From Halorubrum rubrum (GTDB taxonomy: Archaea; Halobacteriota; Halobacteria; Halobacteriales; Haloferacaceae): DNA of 64,000 nucleotides. The stretch spans positions 1 to 64,000 of the forward strand of contig NZ_JANHDM010000004.1 of assembly GCF_024494685.1 (NCBI RefSeq), in the 5' to 3' direction. This document shows positions 52,865 to 60,600 of the stretch, piece after piece; within the stretch, counting starts at the first letter, position 1, and every line of letters starts with the position of its first letter. Made by a program: the position numbers and the translations under genes. The notes under the pieces are model-generated. The model ran no database searches. It was not told the origin of the DNA and saw only the letters and a program-made list of their open reading frames with translations.

Positions 52865-53246
52865 TCAACGGTCGATCGACCGCTGAACGTAGCTGACGGT
52901 ACAGCCGACGTCCACGAGGGCCGCCCCGGCGACGGCAACTAAAACCGCAGGCGTGTCCCCAGCGGTGAGAACCGAGACGGCGATCAGTGCCGTTACACGG
53001 AAACTGGCGCATTCGCGCCTCAAGAACAGGTCACGTCGTAACCCACAATATCCCAACTCAGCGGCGCAGTGCCGTGGGAATCCTCGCGCTTCAGCGCGGG
53101 GAGGATGTCAACGAGACGACGGGTACCGGGAACGACACCGTGTCATCGAGCATTCCGTGCCGGCGTGAACATCCGACCATCGTGATGCTCAGGGCGGTCA
53201 CAGCGATGCTCGAACCGATAACGGTAGACGTCAGATCGAGCGTCAT
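52865..53246 (-). pseudogene. Small two-helix membrane protein gene interrupted by a 115-bp element
   Basis: The minus-strand ATG at 53246 opens MTLDLTSTVIGSSIAVTALS and runs into the inserted element, where it stops. On the far side the frame resumes as VTALIAVSVLTAGDTPAVLV and ends in YVQRSIDR plus stop at 52865. Removing exactly 52997-53111 (115 bp) joins the halves in frame, giving 88 codons plus stop with two or three hydrophobic segments. It follows an ArsR-like regulator on the same strand after 38 bp, as the intact 107-aa membrane protein does at 50860. Confidence 0.82.
52997..53111 (+). mobile_element. 115-bp IS605-derived non-autonomous element, TTAC target and TCAA end
   Basis: The element matches 236-350 with a single mismatch. 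It follows TTAC (52993-52996) and ends in TCAA (53108-53111), the same pattern of left target and right end known from IS608-type single-strand transposition. It contains the end of tnpB and the right-end hairpin but no left end, so it must rely on a transposase elsewhere or arose by one-ended movement. Similar short palindrome-carrying IS605 derivatives are known from haloarchaea. Confidence 0.88.
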
Positions 53247-53284
53247 CGTCGCACGGTTCCTGTTTCTCGAGCGTATCCGATCGG

Positions 53285-53629
53285 TCACTCGGAGTCGTCG
53301 TGAAACCGAACGACGAGTCGTTCGGTGGCGAGCGCGTAGACCGTCATCTCTCGACCCTTCTCGGAGTACCACGTTTCAATCGGTCTGACGAGTTCCGCTT
53401 CACAAAGTCGGTTGAGGTGGTATGAGACGTTCTGTACCGATTGGTCGACCGACTCGGCGATCTCGGAGGCCGTCTTCGGTTCCGATGTGAGCGTCCCCAA
53501 GATCTCCTGTGCTGACCTGGAGGACAGCATTTGGAGTACGTCGGTCGTCTCGTTTCGGTCGATGACGATGTTCGTTCGCTCACGAGGAGTGTGGGTGACT
53601 GGCGGTTGATGTGGGAAGGCGCTTGCCAT
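53285..53629 (-). CDS. ArsR-type winged-helix regulator
   Basis: The 114-aa protein has a winged helix at about 28-100: VLQMLSSRSAQEILGTLTSE, TASEIAESVDQSVQNVSYHLNRL and a wing TWYSEKGREMTVYALA. It is a distant paralog of the regulator at 51180-51590 and likewise precedes a small membrane-protein gene, here broken by the 115-bp element. It is divergent from the GbsR-like gene. Loss of its partner may leave it without a signal. Confidence 0.8.
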   Translation of the reverse strand: MASAFPHQPPVTHTPRERTNIVIDRNETTDVLQMLSSRSAQEILGTLTSEPKTASEIAESVDQSVQNVSYHLNRLCEAELVRPIETWYSEKGREMTVYALATERLVVRFHDDSE

Positions 53630-53664
53630 AGATTTGATAAGCTGGAACCAGGTTGTTCAGTTTA

Positions 53665-53728
53665 TTCGGCTTACTCCGAACAAACAAATCAAATCGTTTA
53701 ATGCTTACGAAATACGTACTCGACGTAT
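53665..53728. promoter_or_regulatory. Two inverted repeats between the divergent regulators
   Basis: TTCGG-CTTACT-CCGAA (53665-53680) lies near the start of the ArsR-like gene and ATACGT-ACTCG-ACGTAT (53712-53728) about 45 bp before the GbsR-like start. Both are the size of winged-helix operators. The region is AT-rich for this genome. Autoregulation is likely but unproven. Confidence 0.4.
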
Positions 53729-53772
53729 GACTCGACGGACTGCCCATCACGTAGTGGGGACGACAGACACCT

Positions 53773-54279
53773 ATGAGTGAGGACGAGCGCGCCGTCGCGC
53801 GTGAGCGCGTAATCGAGTCGATGGAGCAGTCGGCGGAAGTCTACGGTCTCAGCCGGAGTGCAGGCCGTATCTATGGCGTGTTGTACTTCTTCGAAGAGCC
53901 GCTCTCGATCCCGGAACTCGTCGATGAGACCGGGTACGCGAAATCGACGATCAGCAACGTCACCCGAACGCTAACTCGGGTCGGGCTCATCCGTCGTCGG
54001 TCGTCGAAGGGCGGCGGACGACGCGTGCAGTATACGGCCGAGCGGGAGGTTTGGTTCATCCTCCAGGACGTGTTCCAACAGTACGTCCAACGGGAGATCC
54101 AAACGACGCTCCGTACGATTCAACGCGCGCAAGCACAGCTACCGGACGACAGCGAACCCGAGGCCGAACGGATCGAAGAGCTTCGAGACACCTACGAAGA
54201 CCTCCAGGAGATACTCTCGCTCGTGTCGGAGTTCACCGCCGCGGAACTCCGAGACGCGCTCGAATCCTACGATCGCTAG
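53773..54279 (+). CDS. GbsR/MarR-like transcriptional regulator
   Basis: The 168-aa protein has a winged helix (about 20-95): GLSRSAGRIYGVLYFFEEPLS, VDETGYAKSTISNVTRTLTR and IRRRSSKGGGRRVQYTAER, then a helical C-terminus (about 100-168) for dimerisation. Related proteins control osmolyte (glycine betaine) genes, but many haloarchaeal copies have other targets. It ends exactly where the convergent gene on the other strand ends. A 17-codon frame (53727-53780) overlaps its start and may be a leader or chance. Confidence 0.8.
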   Translation: MSEDERAVARERVIESMEQSAEVYGLSRSAGRIYGVLYFFEEPLSIPELVDETGYAKSTISNVTRTLTRVGLIRRRSSKGGGRRVQYTAEREVWFILQDVFQQYVQREIQTTLRTIQRAQAQLPDDSEPEAERIEELRDTYEDLQEILSLVSEFTAAELRDALESYDR

Positions 54280-54831
54280 TCACCAGTACACGGTGTACGT
54301 ACAGACATCGTCCCCGTCACGACGACACGTCTCACCGGTCTCTTCGATGAAGACGAACGCGTCGACGGACGCGTACCGTTTGGCAACGCCACGGACGAGT
54401 CCCCGGTCGAACGGACAGGGGTACGGATCGTAACACGTGAGTTCGCCGGCCCGATCCTCCGTCTGCTCGAACTCGTAGTAGCCGATGTCGCCACCGCGGT
54501 GGTTCCGTTGGTAGGCCGTATCGATCGACTGGAGTCCGTCGGGAACGGTATCGAAGTCGTTCGGCCATGTAGCGACGGTCGGGAGTTGCTCGCCGAGCCG
54601 ATCGAGGACGTGCGGCTGTAACTCCTCAGCGATCGTCTCGAAGGCGTTCAACCAGGTCTGTTGCGGATACCACACGCCGGGCTCGGGATCGGTGATCCCT
54701 TCGGCAGCAAGTGCGTAGAGTGCCCGCTCCCGATAGGCGTCAGAGAAGCGTCCCATTGCCTTCTCGACGATCGTCAGGACCGTTCGACCGTTCACCTCTA
54801 CGCCCTGGTCAAACGCTTCGTAGGTGGCCAT
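54280..54831 (-). CDS. Unidentified haloarchaeal protein, possibly V4R/heme-NO-binding-like
   Basis: The 183-aa protein starts MATYEAFDQGVEVNGRTVLT and ends CRRDGDDVCTYTVYW. The order (N-terminal helical region, then an alpha/beta half with paired cysteines near the end) is reminiscent of the V4R and heme-NO-binding fold, which sense small molecules. The similarity is weak and rests on pattern only. The ATG at 54831 was chosen over one 27 bp upstream. It abuts the end of the GbsR-like gene. Confidence 0.55.
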   Translation of the reverse strand: MATYEAFDQGVEVNGRTVLTIVEKAMGRFSDAYRERALYALAAEGITDPEPGVWYPQQTWLNAFETIAEELQPHVLDRLGEQLPTVATWPNDFDTVPDGLQSIDTAYQRNHRGGDIGYYEFEQTEDRAGELTCYDPYPCPFDRGLVRGVAKRYASVDAFVFIEETGETCRRDGDDVCTYTVYW

Positions 54832-55182
54832 TATGTGCGCCACTCGTCGAATCAGCAAAGTAACTTCGATGTCGGTACCCCGCGAGTGAATCCGTGGGCT
54901 CTCTCCGCCGTGAAGCGGTTCGGTGGTCGGTCCTCGACGGGGTCGTTCACCGGAGTTGGAGATCGTCGGATTCCGCGTTTCCGGGCGTTCCTCCGGTCCT
55001 CTTCGCTCGAAACCGTGGTGTGTTCGTGTCGTTCGAACACGGGAGGTCGCCGTACACGTCGTGGACGGATCCGGCGTCCCCGCGAAGCCGTCAGGTTAGC
55101 GGTCGGACCGCACGCGGGCGGTGCGGCTCGGGAGCGGTCCGAACCGGTACGTTTGTCTGCGGGCGTTCGGTAGGGAGGCGTA
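54832..55182. other. Intergenic region before the glycosyltransferases
   Basis: No gene is supported in these 350 bp. The sequence is GC-rich with short inverted repeats (TGTGTTCGTGTCGTTCGAACAC, 55018-55039). It may be old decayed coding sequence, since the next frame is itself a gene fragment. Confidence 0.4.
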
Positions 55183-55374
55183 ATGCGAATCCTCCGGGTC
55201 GCGCCGTGGATCTATCCCGACACGAAGGGCGGCGGGGACTACCACGTCCACGCGATGTCGAGAGACCAGGCCGCGATGGGTCACGACGTGACCGTGCTCA
55301 CGACGCGGGCGGACGAGTCGCTGCCGCGGGTCGAGACACAGATAGATCAGCGAGACGGTGGTTTGGAAGCATGA
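55183..55374 (+). pseudogene. Truncated N-terminus of a GT4 glycosyltransferase
   Basis: The frame begins MRILRVAPWIYPDTKGGGDY and continues HVHAMSRDQAAMGHDVTVLT, the N-terminal donor-fold start of a GT4 glycosyltransferase. After about 50 codons the similarity ends and a short unrelated tail leads to a stop at 55374, overlapping the next start by 4 bp. A full enzyme needs about 350 more residues, so this is a remnant. Confidence 0.75.
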
Positions 55375-56582
55375 CGGACGCATCCGAATCGATCCTCGTC
55401 GTAACACAGTACTTCCCGCCGGAAACGGGGGCGTCCCAGACGAGATGGGACGAACTGTCGAAGCGGTGGTCGGAGGAGGCGTCCGTGACGGTTCTGACGA
55501 GCGCACCGGATTATCCGGAGGGAGATATCTACGACGGCTACGAGAACCAGTGGTTACGACACGAGAAACGAGACGACATCGACGTCTACTACACGAAGAC
55601 CATCACATCGTCAAGTGGAAATCTACTTCGTCGAAGTCTGAAGTTCGTCTGGTTCATGCTGATATCGATGCTCGTCGGGATTCGATACACCTCTCCGTCG
55701 GTCGTGATCGCGACGTCGCCGCAACCGCTCACGGGCGTCTCTGCGTGGGTCATCGCGCGTGTCAAACGAGCGACGTTCGTGTTCGAGGTTCGCGATCTAT
55801 GGCCTGAATCTATCCTGGCCGTCAGCGACTTCGACAACAAGCTCGTGATCTGGTCTCTAGAACGTACTGTGGAGTTCCTCTACCGGCATTCAGATCATCT
55901 CGTCGTCGTGTCGAAGGCGTTCATCGACCCTATTATGCACTGTGACGTCGATCGATCGAAGATCTCGTTCCATCCGAACGGGATCGACTTGGCGTTTTAC
56001 GATGTCGAGGAAAACGAAACGTCCGTGTTGGAGGATCTCGATGAAGAGTTCACGATCTCGTACGTCGGCACGATCGGTCGAGCTCATGGCCTCTCGATCG
56101 TGTTGGACGCCGCTCCAAACCTTGACGACGTTCAGTTCGTGATCGTCGGAGACGGAGCGGAGCGGGAGTCGCTCGAAACTCAAGCAGCCGACCTCGACAA
56201 CGTGACCTTTACTGGGCGTCGTCCGAAGGAAGAGGTCCCATACATCCTTCAGAAGTCGGATGTCGCTCTCGTCCATCTGAAGCCTCGCGAGATCTTCGAG
56301 ACCGTGATCCCGTCGAAGCTTCTGGAGTCCATGGCAGCCGAACTTCCGGTTATTCTCGGCGTTCGAGGGGAGGCGAAGCGAATTCTCACGGATGCCGATG
56401 CCGGAATCGCTATCGAACCCGACGACAGCGACGAACTGGTCTCCGCGGCCGAACGGCTTCGTGATAATCCCGACGAGCGACGGGACTTCGGAGCGTCGGG
56501 ACGGAAGTACGTCAACGCACATTTCGACTGGGATTCCATCGCTGAGGAGTATTTCGCGACTATCACCGAACGTAGTGGTTGA
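55371..56582 (+). CDS. Glycosyltransferase family 4 (WcaI/WbuB-like)
   Basis: The 403-aa enzyme has a GT-B fold. The N-terminal half has VVTQYFPPETGASQTRWDELS and FEVRDLWPESI; the C-terminal half has SYVGTIGRAHGLSIVLDA, IVGDGAERESLE and the EX7E site in REIFETVIPSKLLESMAA (about residue 310). It resembles enzymes of capsule and O-antigen clusters that add amino sugars. Its ATG overlaps the stop of the truncated gene before it (ATGA). It would add a sugar to the lipid-linked glycan in the cytoplasm. Confidence 0.88.
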   Translation: MTDASESILVVTQYFPPETGASQTRWDELSKRWSEEASVTVLTSAPDYPEGDIYDGYENQWLRHEKRDDIDVYYTKTITSSSGNLLRRSLKFVWFMLISMLVGIRYTSPSVVIATSPQPLTGVSAWVIARVKRATFVFEVRDLWPESILAVSDFDNKLVIWSLERTVEFLYRHSDHLVVVSKAFIDPIMHCDVDRSKISFHPNGIDLAFYDVEENETSVLEDLDEEFTISYVGTIGRAHGLSIVLDAAPNLDDVQFVIVGDGAERESLETQAADLDNVTFTGRRPKEEVPYILQKSDVALVHLKPREIFETVIPSKLLESMAAELPVILGVRGEAKRILTDADAGIAIEPDDSDELVSAAERLRDNPDERRDFGASGRKYVNAHFDWDSIAEEYFATITERSG

Positions 56583-56648
56583 GCCAAAACGACGAATACG
56601 AGCTTTTAAATCCGCTCTCCGGGTTCATCGATACAACGAATCCACAAG

Positions 56649-57731
56649 ATGTCCTCTACGCTCAGTTTCGTCCTGGGAACGAGACCGGAGATCATCAAAC
56701 TCTCTCCGGTCATCCGTGCCTGTGAACGACGGGACGTGCCGTTCTCGATCGTTCATACGGGGCAACACTACTCCGAGGAACTCGACTCGGTATTCTTCGA
56801 GCAACTCGATCTTCCGACTCCCGACTGCAACCTAGCGATCGGATCCAGTACTCATGGGGAGCAAACGGGGAAAATGGTCGCCGAGATCGAATCCGTGCTC
56901 GAATCCGAACGCCCCGACGTAGTGCTCGTTCAGGGAGACACAAATTCGGTGCTGGCGGGATCGATCGCGGCGACGAAGATGGACGGGATAGAGGTGGGAC
57001 ACGTCGAAGCCGGCCTCCGGAGTTTCGATCGGGAGATGCCCGAAGAGGTCAACCGCCGGCTGGCGGATCACGCTTCCGACTATCTGTTCGCGCCGACTGA
57101 GACGTCGCAGAGCCAGTTGCTCTCGGAGGGCTTGTCCGACGAGTGGATCACGGTCACCGGAAACACGATCGTCGACGCCGTCCAACAGAACGTCGAGATC
57201 GCTCACGAGCGAAGCCAGGTCCTCTCGGAGCTGGATCTCGACGGACCGTTCGCGCTGTTGACGGCCCACCGTGCCGAGAACGTCGACGACCGTGATCGGT
57301 TCGCGGAACTGCTTGACAGCGTCGCGAACGCGGCCGACGAACACAATCTCCCCGTCGTGTACCCGATCCATCCCCGTGCGAAGAAACGACTCTCCGAGTT
57401 CGGGATCGACGTTCCGGAAGCGATCGACGTCGTCGATCCACAGGACTTTCTCGATTTCCTCGTGTTGGAGGACGAGGCGACGATCGTCTTCACAGACTCT
57501 GGGGGAGTCCAGGAGGAGACGTGTATCCTCCGAACTCCCTGTGTCACCTTGCGAGACAACACGGAGCGTCCCGAGACGGTCGACGTCGGCGCGAACCGGA
57601 TCGTCGGAGTTGAGTCGGGGGACGTCCTCACCGGAGTCAACGAAATGCTCACGATGGAACCGGACTGGGAGAATCCCTTCGGGGATGGGAGAGCCGCTGA
57701 ACGAATCCTCGGTACGCTTGGATACGAATGA
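56649..57731 (+). CDS. wecB: UDP-N-acetylglucosamine 2-epimerase (non-hydrolysing)
   Basis: The 360-aa enzyme converts UDP-GlcNAc to UDP-ManNAc. Family motifs are all visible: FVLGTRPEIIKLSPVI, VHTGQHYSEELDSVFF, VLVQGDTNSVLAGS, VGHVEAGLRSFDREMPEE and FTDSGGVQEETCILRTPCVTLRDNTERPE. A TATA-like CTTTTAAAT (56602-56610) gives it its own promoter. Its stop overlaps the wecC start (ATGA). Confidence 0.95.
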   Translation: MSSTLSFVLGTRPEIIKLSPVIRACERRDVPFSIVHTGQHYSEELDSVFFEQLDLPTPDCNLAIGSSTHGEQTGKMVAEIESVLESERPDVVLVQGDTNSVLAGSIAATKMDGIEVGHVEAGLRSFDREMPEEVNRRLADHASDYLFAPTETSQSQLLSEGLSDEWITVTGNTIVDAVQQNVEIAHERSQVLSELDLDGPFALLTAHRAENVDDRDRFAELLDSVANAADEHNLPVVYPIHPRAKKRLSEFGIDVPEAIDVVDPQDFLDFLVLEDEATIVFTDSGGVQEETCILRTPCVTLRDNTERPETVDVGANRIVGVESGDVLTGVNEMLTMEPDWENPFGDGRAAERILGTLGYE

Positions 57732-58990
57732 CAGATACTGAACCACGGATCTGCGTACACGGGCTCGGATACGTCGGACTCCCGACGGCCGCGGTCCTCG
57801 CGAACTCTGGTTACGAGGTGTACGGGTTCGATGCCGACCCGGACCACCGTTCCGACCTCATGAAAGGCTCCTTCGACATCGAGGAACCGGACCTCGACCG
57901 GTTCGTGAGGCGAGCACTCAAAGACGGACTGCGGATCGTCTCTCAACCGCAGGAGGCGGAGTTTCACGTCATCTGCGTTCCGACTCCGTACGACAAGGAC
58001 CTTGACCGGACGGACCTCTCCTACGTCGAGGCAGCAGGCGAGGCGGTCGCGGCGGAACTCCGTGAGGGAGATGTAGTGATCCTCTCGTCGACGGTCCCCC
58101 CAGGAACGACCGCCGGTCGATTGCGGGACGTAGTCGAGAGGTCGGGACTCTCCGCGAGCGAGGACTTCGTTCTTGGCTACAGTCCGGAGACGGTGTTGCC
58201 GGGGAACACTCTCACGGAGCTCCGGGAGAACGACCGGATCGTCGGTACGGTCGGGGGTCAGCCGACCGACCGGCTCGTCGCGCTGTACGACTCGTTCGTC
58301 TCCGGCGACATCAGGACGGCCGATGCCACCACGGCGGAGTTCGTGAAGCTGATCCAGAACGCCTACCGCGACACGAACATCGCGTTCGCCAACGAGATCG
58401 CGAAACTCGCACACGAGTTCGGGATCGACTCTCGGGAGGCGATCGCGATGGCCAACGAACACCCGCGGGTAGAGATCCTGCGTCCGGGTCCGGGCGTCGG
58501 CGGTCACTGTATTCCGATCGATCCGTTATTCCTGAACCACAACAACGACATCCCGATGCTGATCGAGACGGCTCGCCGGGTCAACGACGGGATGCCGGAG
58601 TTCGTAGCCGAGTTGCTCTCGGCGGCGCTCGGTGACCTGGAGGGCATGAGAGTTGCGTTACTTGGTGTTGCCTACAAGGGTGGAGTGTCCGACGTTCGAG
58701 AGACCCCGTCGTTCGTGATCGCCGAGGGATTGTTAGAAAGAGGTGTCGACGAACTTCGATTGACAGATCCGTACGTGAACAGCGACGACATCGGGTACGA
58801 ACTTTCGTCGCTTGAGGAGAGCCTCGATGAGGTCGATGCCGCCGTACTGGTGACGGATCACCCCGAATACGGCGCTCTTTCTCCACAGACGTTCGCTGAC
58901 CGGATGTCGGGTGACGTGATCGTGGACACGCGAGCTATGTTGGATATGGATCGGTGGGAGGCTGCCGGATTCGATGTGTACCAGGTGTGA
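57728..58990 (+). CDS. wecC: UDP-N-acetyl-D-mannosamine dehydrogenase
   Basis: The 420-aa enzyme oxidises UDP-ManNAc to the uronic acid, using NAD twice. It has the N-terminal Rossmann motif VHGLGYVGLPTAAVLANSG, SSTVPPGTTAGRLRD, the catalytic region RVEILRPGPGVGGHCIPIDPLF with its cysteine and histidine, and the C-terminal LLGVAYKGGVSDVRETPS. It directly overlaps wecB, giving the full two-step route to UDP-ManNAcA. Confidence 0.94.
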   Translation: MTDTEPRICVHGLGYVGLPTAAVLANSGYEVYGFDADPDHRSDLMKGSFDIEEPDLDRFVRRALKDGLRIVSQPQEAEFHVICVPTPYDKDLDRTDLSYVEAAGEAVAAELREGDVVILSSTVPPGTTAGRLRDVVERSGLSASEDFVLGYSPETVLPGNTLTELRENDRIVGTVGGQPTDRLVALYDSFVSGDIRTADATTAEFVKLIQNAYRDTNIAFANEIAKLAHEFGIDSREAIAMANEHPRVEILRPGPGVGGHCIPIDPLFLNHNNDIPMLIETARRVNDGMPEFVAELLSAALGDLEGMRVALLGVAYKGGVSDVRETPSFVIAEGLLERGVDELRLTDPYVNSDDIGYELSSLEESLDEVDAAVLVTDHPEYGALSPQTFADRMSGDVIVDTRAMLDMDRWEAAGFDVYQV

Positions 58991-59012
58991 TTAGCGCTAT
59001 TCAAACCCGATA

Positions 59013-60422
59013 ATGAATAACGATCAACAAAGCGTCCTCTATATTACGATCGACTCAATACGAGCAGATCGAGTCGGATTCGTCGGAGACCACCGAGATA
59101 CGACTCCGTTTATGAACGAATTAGCGGATAACGGAACCACTTTCGAACACGCAATAGCTAACGGGATCCCGACGTATTATTCGTTCAAATCCCTTCTCGG
59201 CGGGATCCATTCCCTTAGTCACGAGGAAGGAATCGGTCTTCCAGATTCTGCGGTATCGATCGCGGAAGTCTTCCGACAACAAGGGTACTCGACGGCCGGA
59301 TTCAATGCAAAGAACCCGTGGTTGACGGAAGCTTATCAATACGATCGTGGATTCGACGTGTTTCGGGATTTTACTTCGACAGATGACGCGCGGCTTAATC
59401 CCGGCCGGCTCACTCAGAAACTCAAACGCTTCGCCAAACGAAGCGTTTCGTTTAGTGACGTTCTCACCGACCGACTTGGCCAACTCGGGCGAATGACGAA
59501 CGCGCTCCTCGATTCACAACCCCTCACGCCGGCTGAGCCACTCACTGAGGCCGCAAGCCAATGGTTGGAGACAAGATCTAGTAATGATCCGTTCTTCCTC
59601 TGGGTACACTACATGGATCCGCATTATCCCTGGATACCTCCAGCCGAATTTCTGCCCGCCGATGCCGAATTCACCCGTCTTGAGATCGGTAGACTCTGGC
59701 ATACAGTCGCCCACGAATACAAAAAAGAGAATGCTTCGATAGATGACGAAACCGTCGCCCAAATCAGTCAACTGTACGATGCGGAGATACGTCGCACGGA
59801 TGCCGCGATACGTCGGCTCGTTTCGACGCTGAAAGAACAAGACGCGTTTGAGAATACGTTGATCGCCATCGCAGGTGATCACGGAACCGAGCTCCATGAT
59901 CACGGTGGATTCAGCCACGGTCCTGATACTCTTTATCAGGAGGTCATCCACGTTCCCCTGCTGTTTCACGGCCCGGATGTCGGGCAAGCAACACGTGGAG
60001 TTGCGGCACTCGTAGATGTCCCGCAGACGATCGTCAACTCTGTGAGTGAAATACAGGCCTCTCCAGATAGTTTTGAAGGAATGGATCTGTTCGAAACGAA
60101 GCGGCAAGGCGTTTCGACGGAAGTCGTGTACGATTACGATCCCGCTCTCGGTGAGAATACAGATAACGACGTGTTACAGGCACGAACTGAGCCTCCCTGG
60201 AAATTGGTTCGTAACCAACACACTGGCTCGATCGAACTGTACGATATCGAAGCGGATCCCGAAGAACAGCAGCTAATTCAGGGGGAAGACGAGAAACGCT
60301 CCATGCTCCAGTCCGAACTCGATAGTCACCGAGAGTTCATTCTCCGACGGAATCGAACGATCGCGGAAAAAAGACGGATCAGAGAACGAATCGCGGAACT
60401 CAGACAGGAAGGAAAGATCTGA
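59013..60422 (+). CDS. Sulfatase-like hydrolase/transferase
   Basis: The 469-aa protein has the alkaline-phosphatase-superfamily metal sites: YITIDSIRADRVGF near the N-terminus and IAIAGDHGTELHDHGGFSHG (about 287-306), plus FFLWVHYMDPHYPW. The Cys/Ser-x-Pro-x-Arg site that becomes formylglycine in true sulfatases is absent; ANGIPTYYSFKSLLGG stands there, with threonine or serine as possible nucleophile. It might therefore transfer or remove phosphate-linked groups on the glycan. It follows wecC after 22 bp and is less GC-rich than its neighbours upstream. Confidence 0.82.
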   Translation: MNNDQQSVLYITIDSIRADRVGFVGDHRDTTPFMNELADNGTTFEHAIANGIPTYYSFKSLLGGIHSLSHEEGIGLPDSAVSIAEVFRQQGYSTAGFNAKNPWLTEAYQYDRGFDVFRDFTSTDDARLNPGRLTQKLKRFAKRSVSFSDVLTDRLGQLGRMTNALLDSQPLTPAEPLTEAASQWLETRSSNDPFFLWVHYMDPHYPWIPPAEFLPADAEFTRLEIGRLWHTVAHEYKKENASIDDETVAQISQLYDAEIRRTDAAIRRLVSTLKEQDAFENTLIAIAGDHGTELHDHGGFSHGPDTLYQEVIHVPLLFHGPDVGQATRGVAALVDVPQTIVNSVSEIQASPDSFEGMDLFETKRQGVSTEVVYDYDPALGENTDNDVLQARTEPPWKLVRNQHTGSIELYDIEADPEEQQLIQGEDEKRSMLQSELDSHREFILRRNRTIAEKRRIRERIAELRQEGKI

Positions 60423-60423
60423 T

Positions 60424-60600
60424 ATGGGTGATCGAAAGGACCGCTACGATCTGCTTGTACGGACAGCAGCCAGAAAGAGTCCGAGACAGCTTCCTAGATA
60501 AATAGACTACACACTCATTCGGAGATCTCCGTTCAGAGAGACGGAAAAGATGTTTCTTTCGTCTCCGAAGAAGACTTGAAATTGTATTTAAAACTGGACG
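60424..60600 (+). pseudogene. 5' remnant of a heparinase/alginate-lyase-like gene
   Basis: An ATG at 60424, 1 bp after the sulfatase stop, begins MGDRKDRYDLLVRTAARKSP and QLPR before a stop at 60501. Polysaccharide lyase genes of haloarchaeal glycan clusters start with similar helical segments. In another frame 60522-60600 reads as plausible protein (EISVQRDGKDVSFVSEEDL and on). The IS6 element begins directly after it. Identification is tentative. Confidence 0.45.

Noticed and set aside
52660-52938. A 92-codon minus-strand frame after the CPBP gene
   Set aside because: It overlaps the end of the interrupted membrane-protein gene, is rich in Ser/Arg/Pro and has no family resemblance.
54880-54940. 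Another IS605 right end near CCGTGGGCTCTCTCCGCCGTGAAG
   Set aside because: There is slight similarity to the hairpin region, but no TCAA end and no clear stem.
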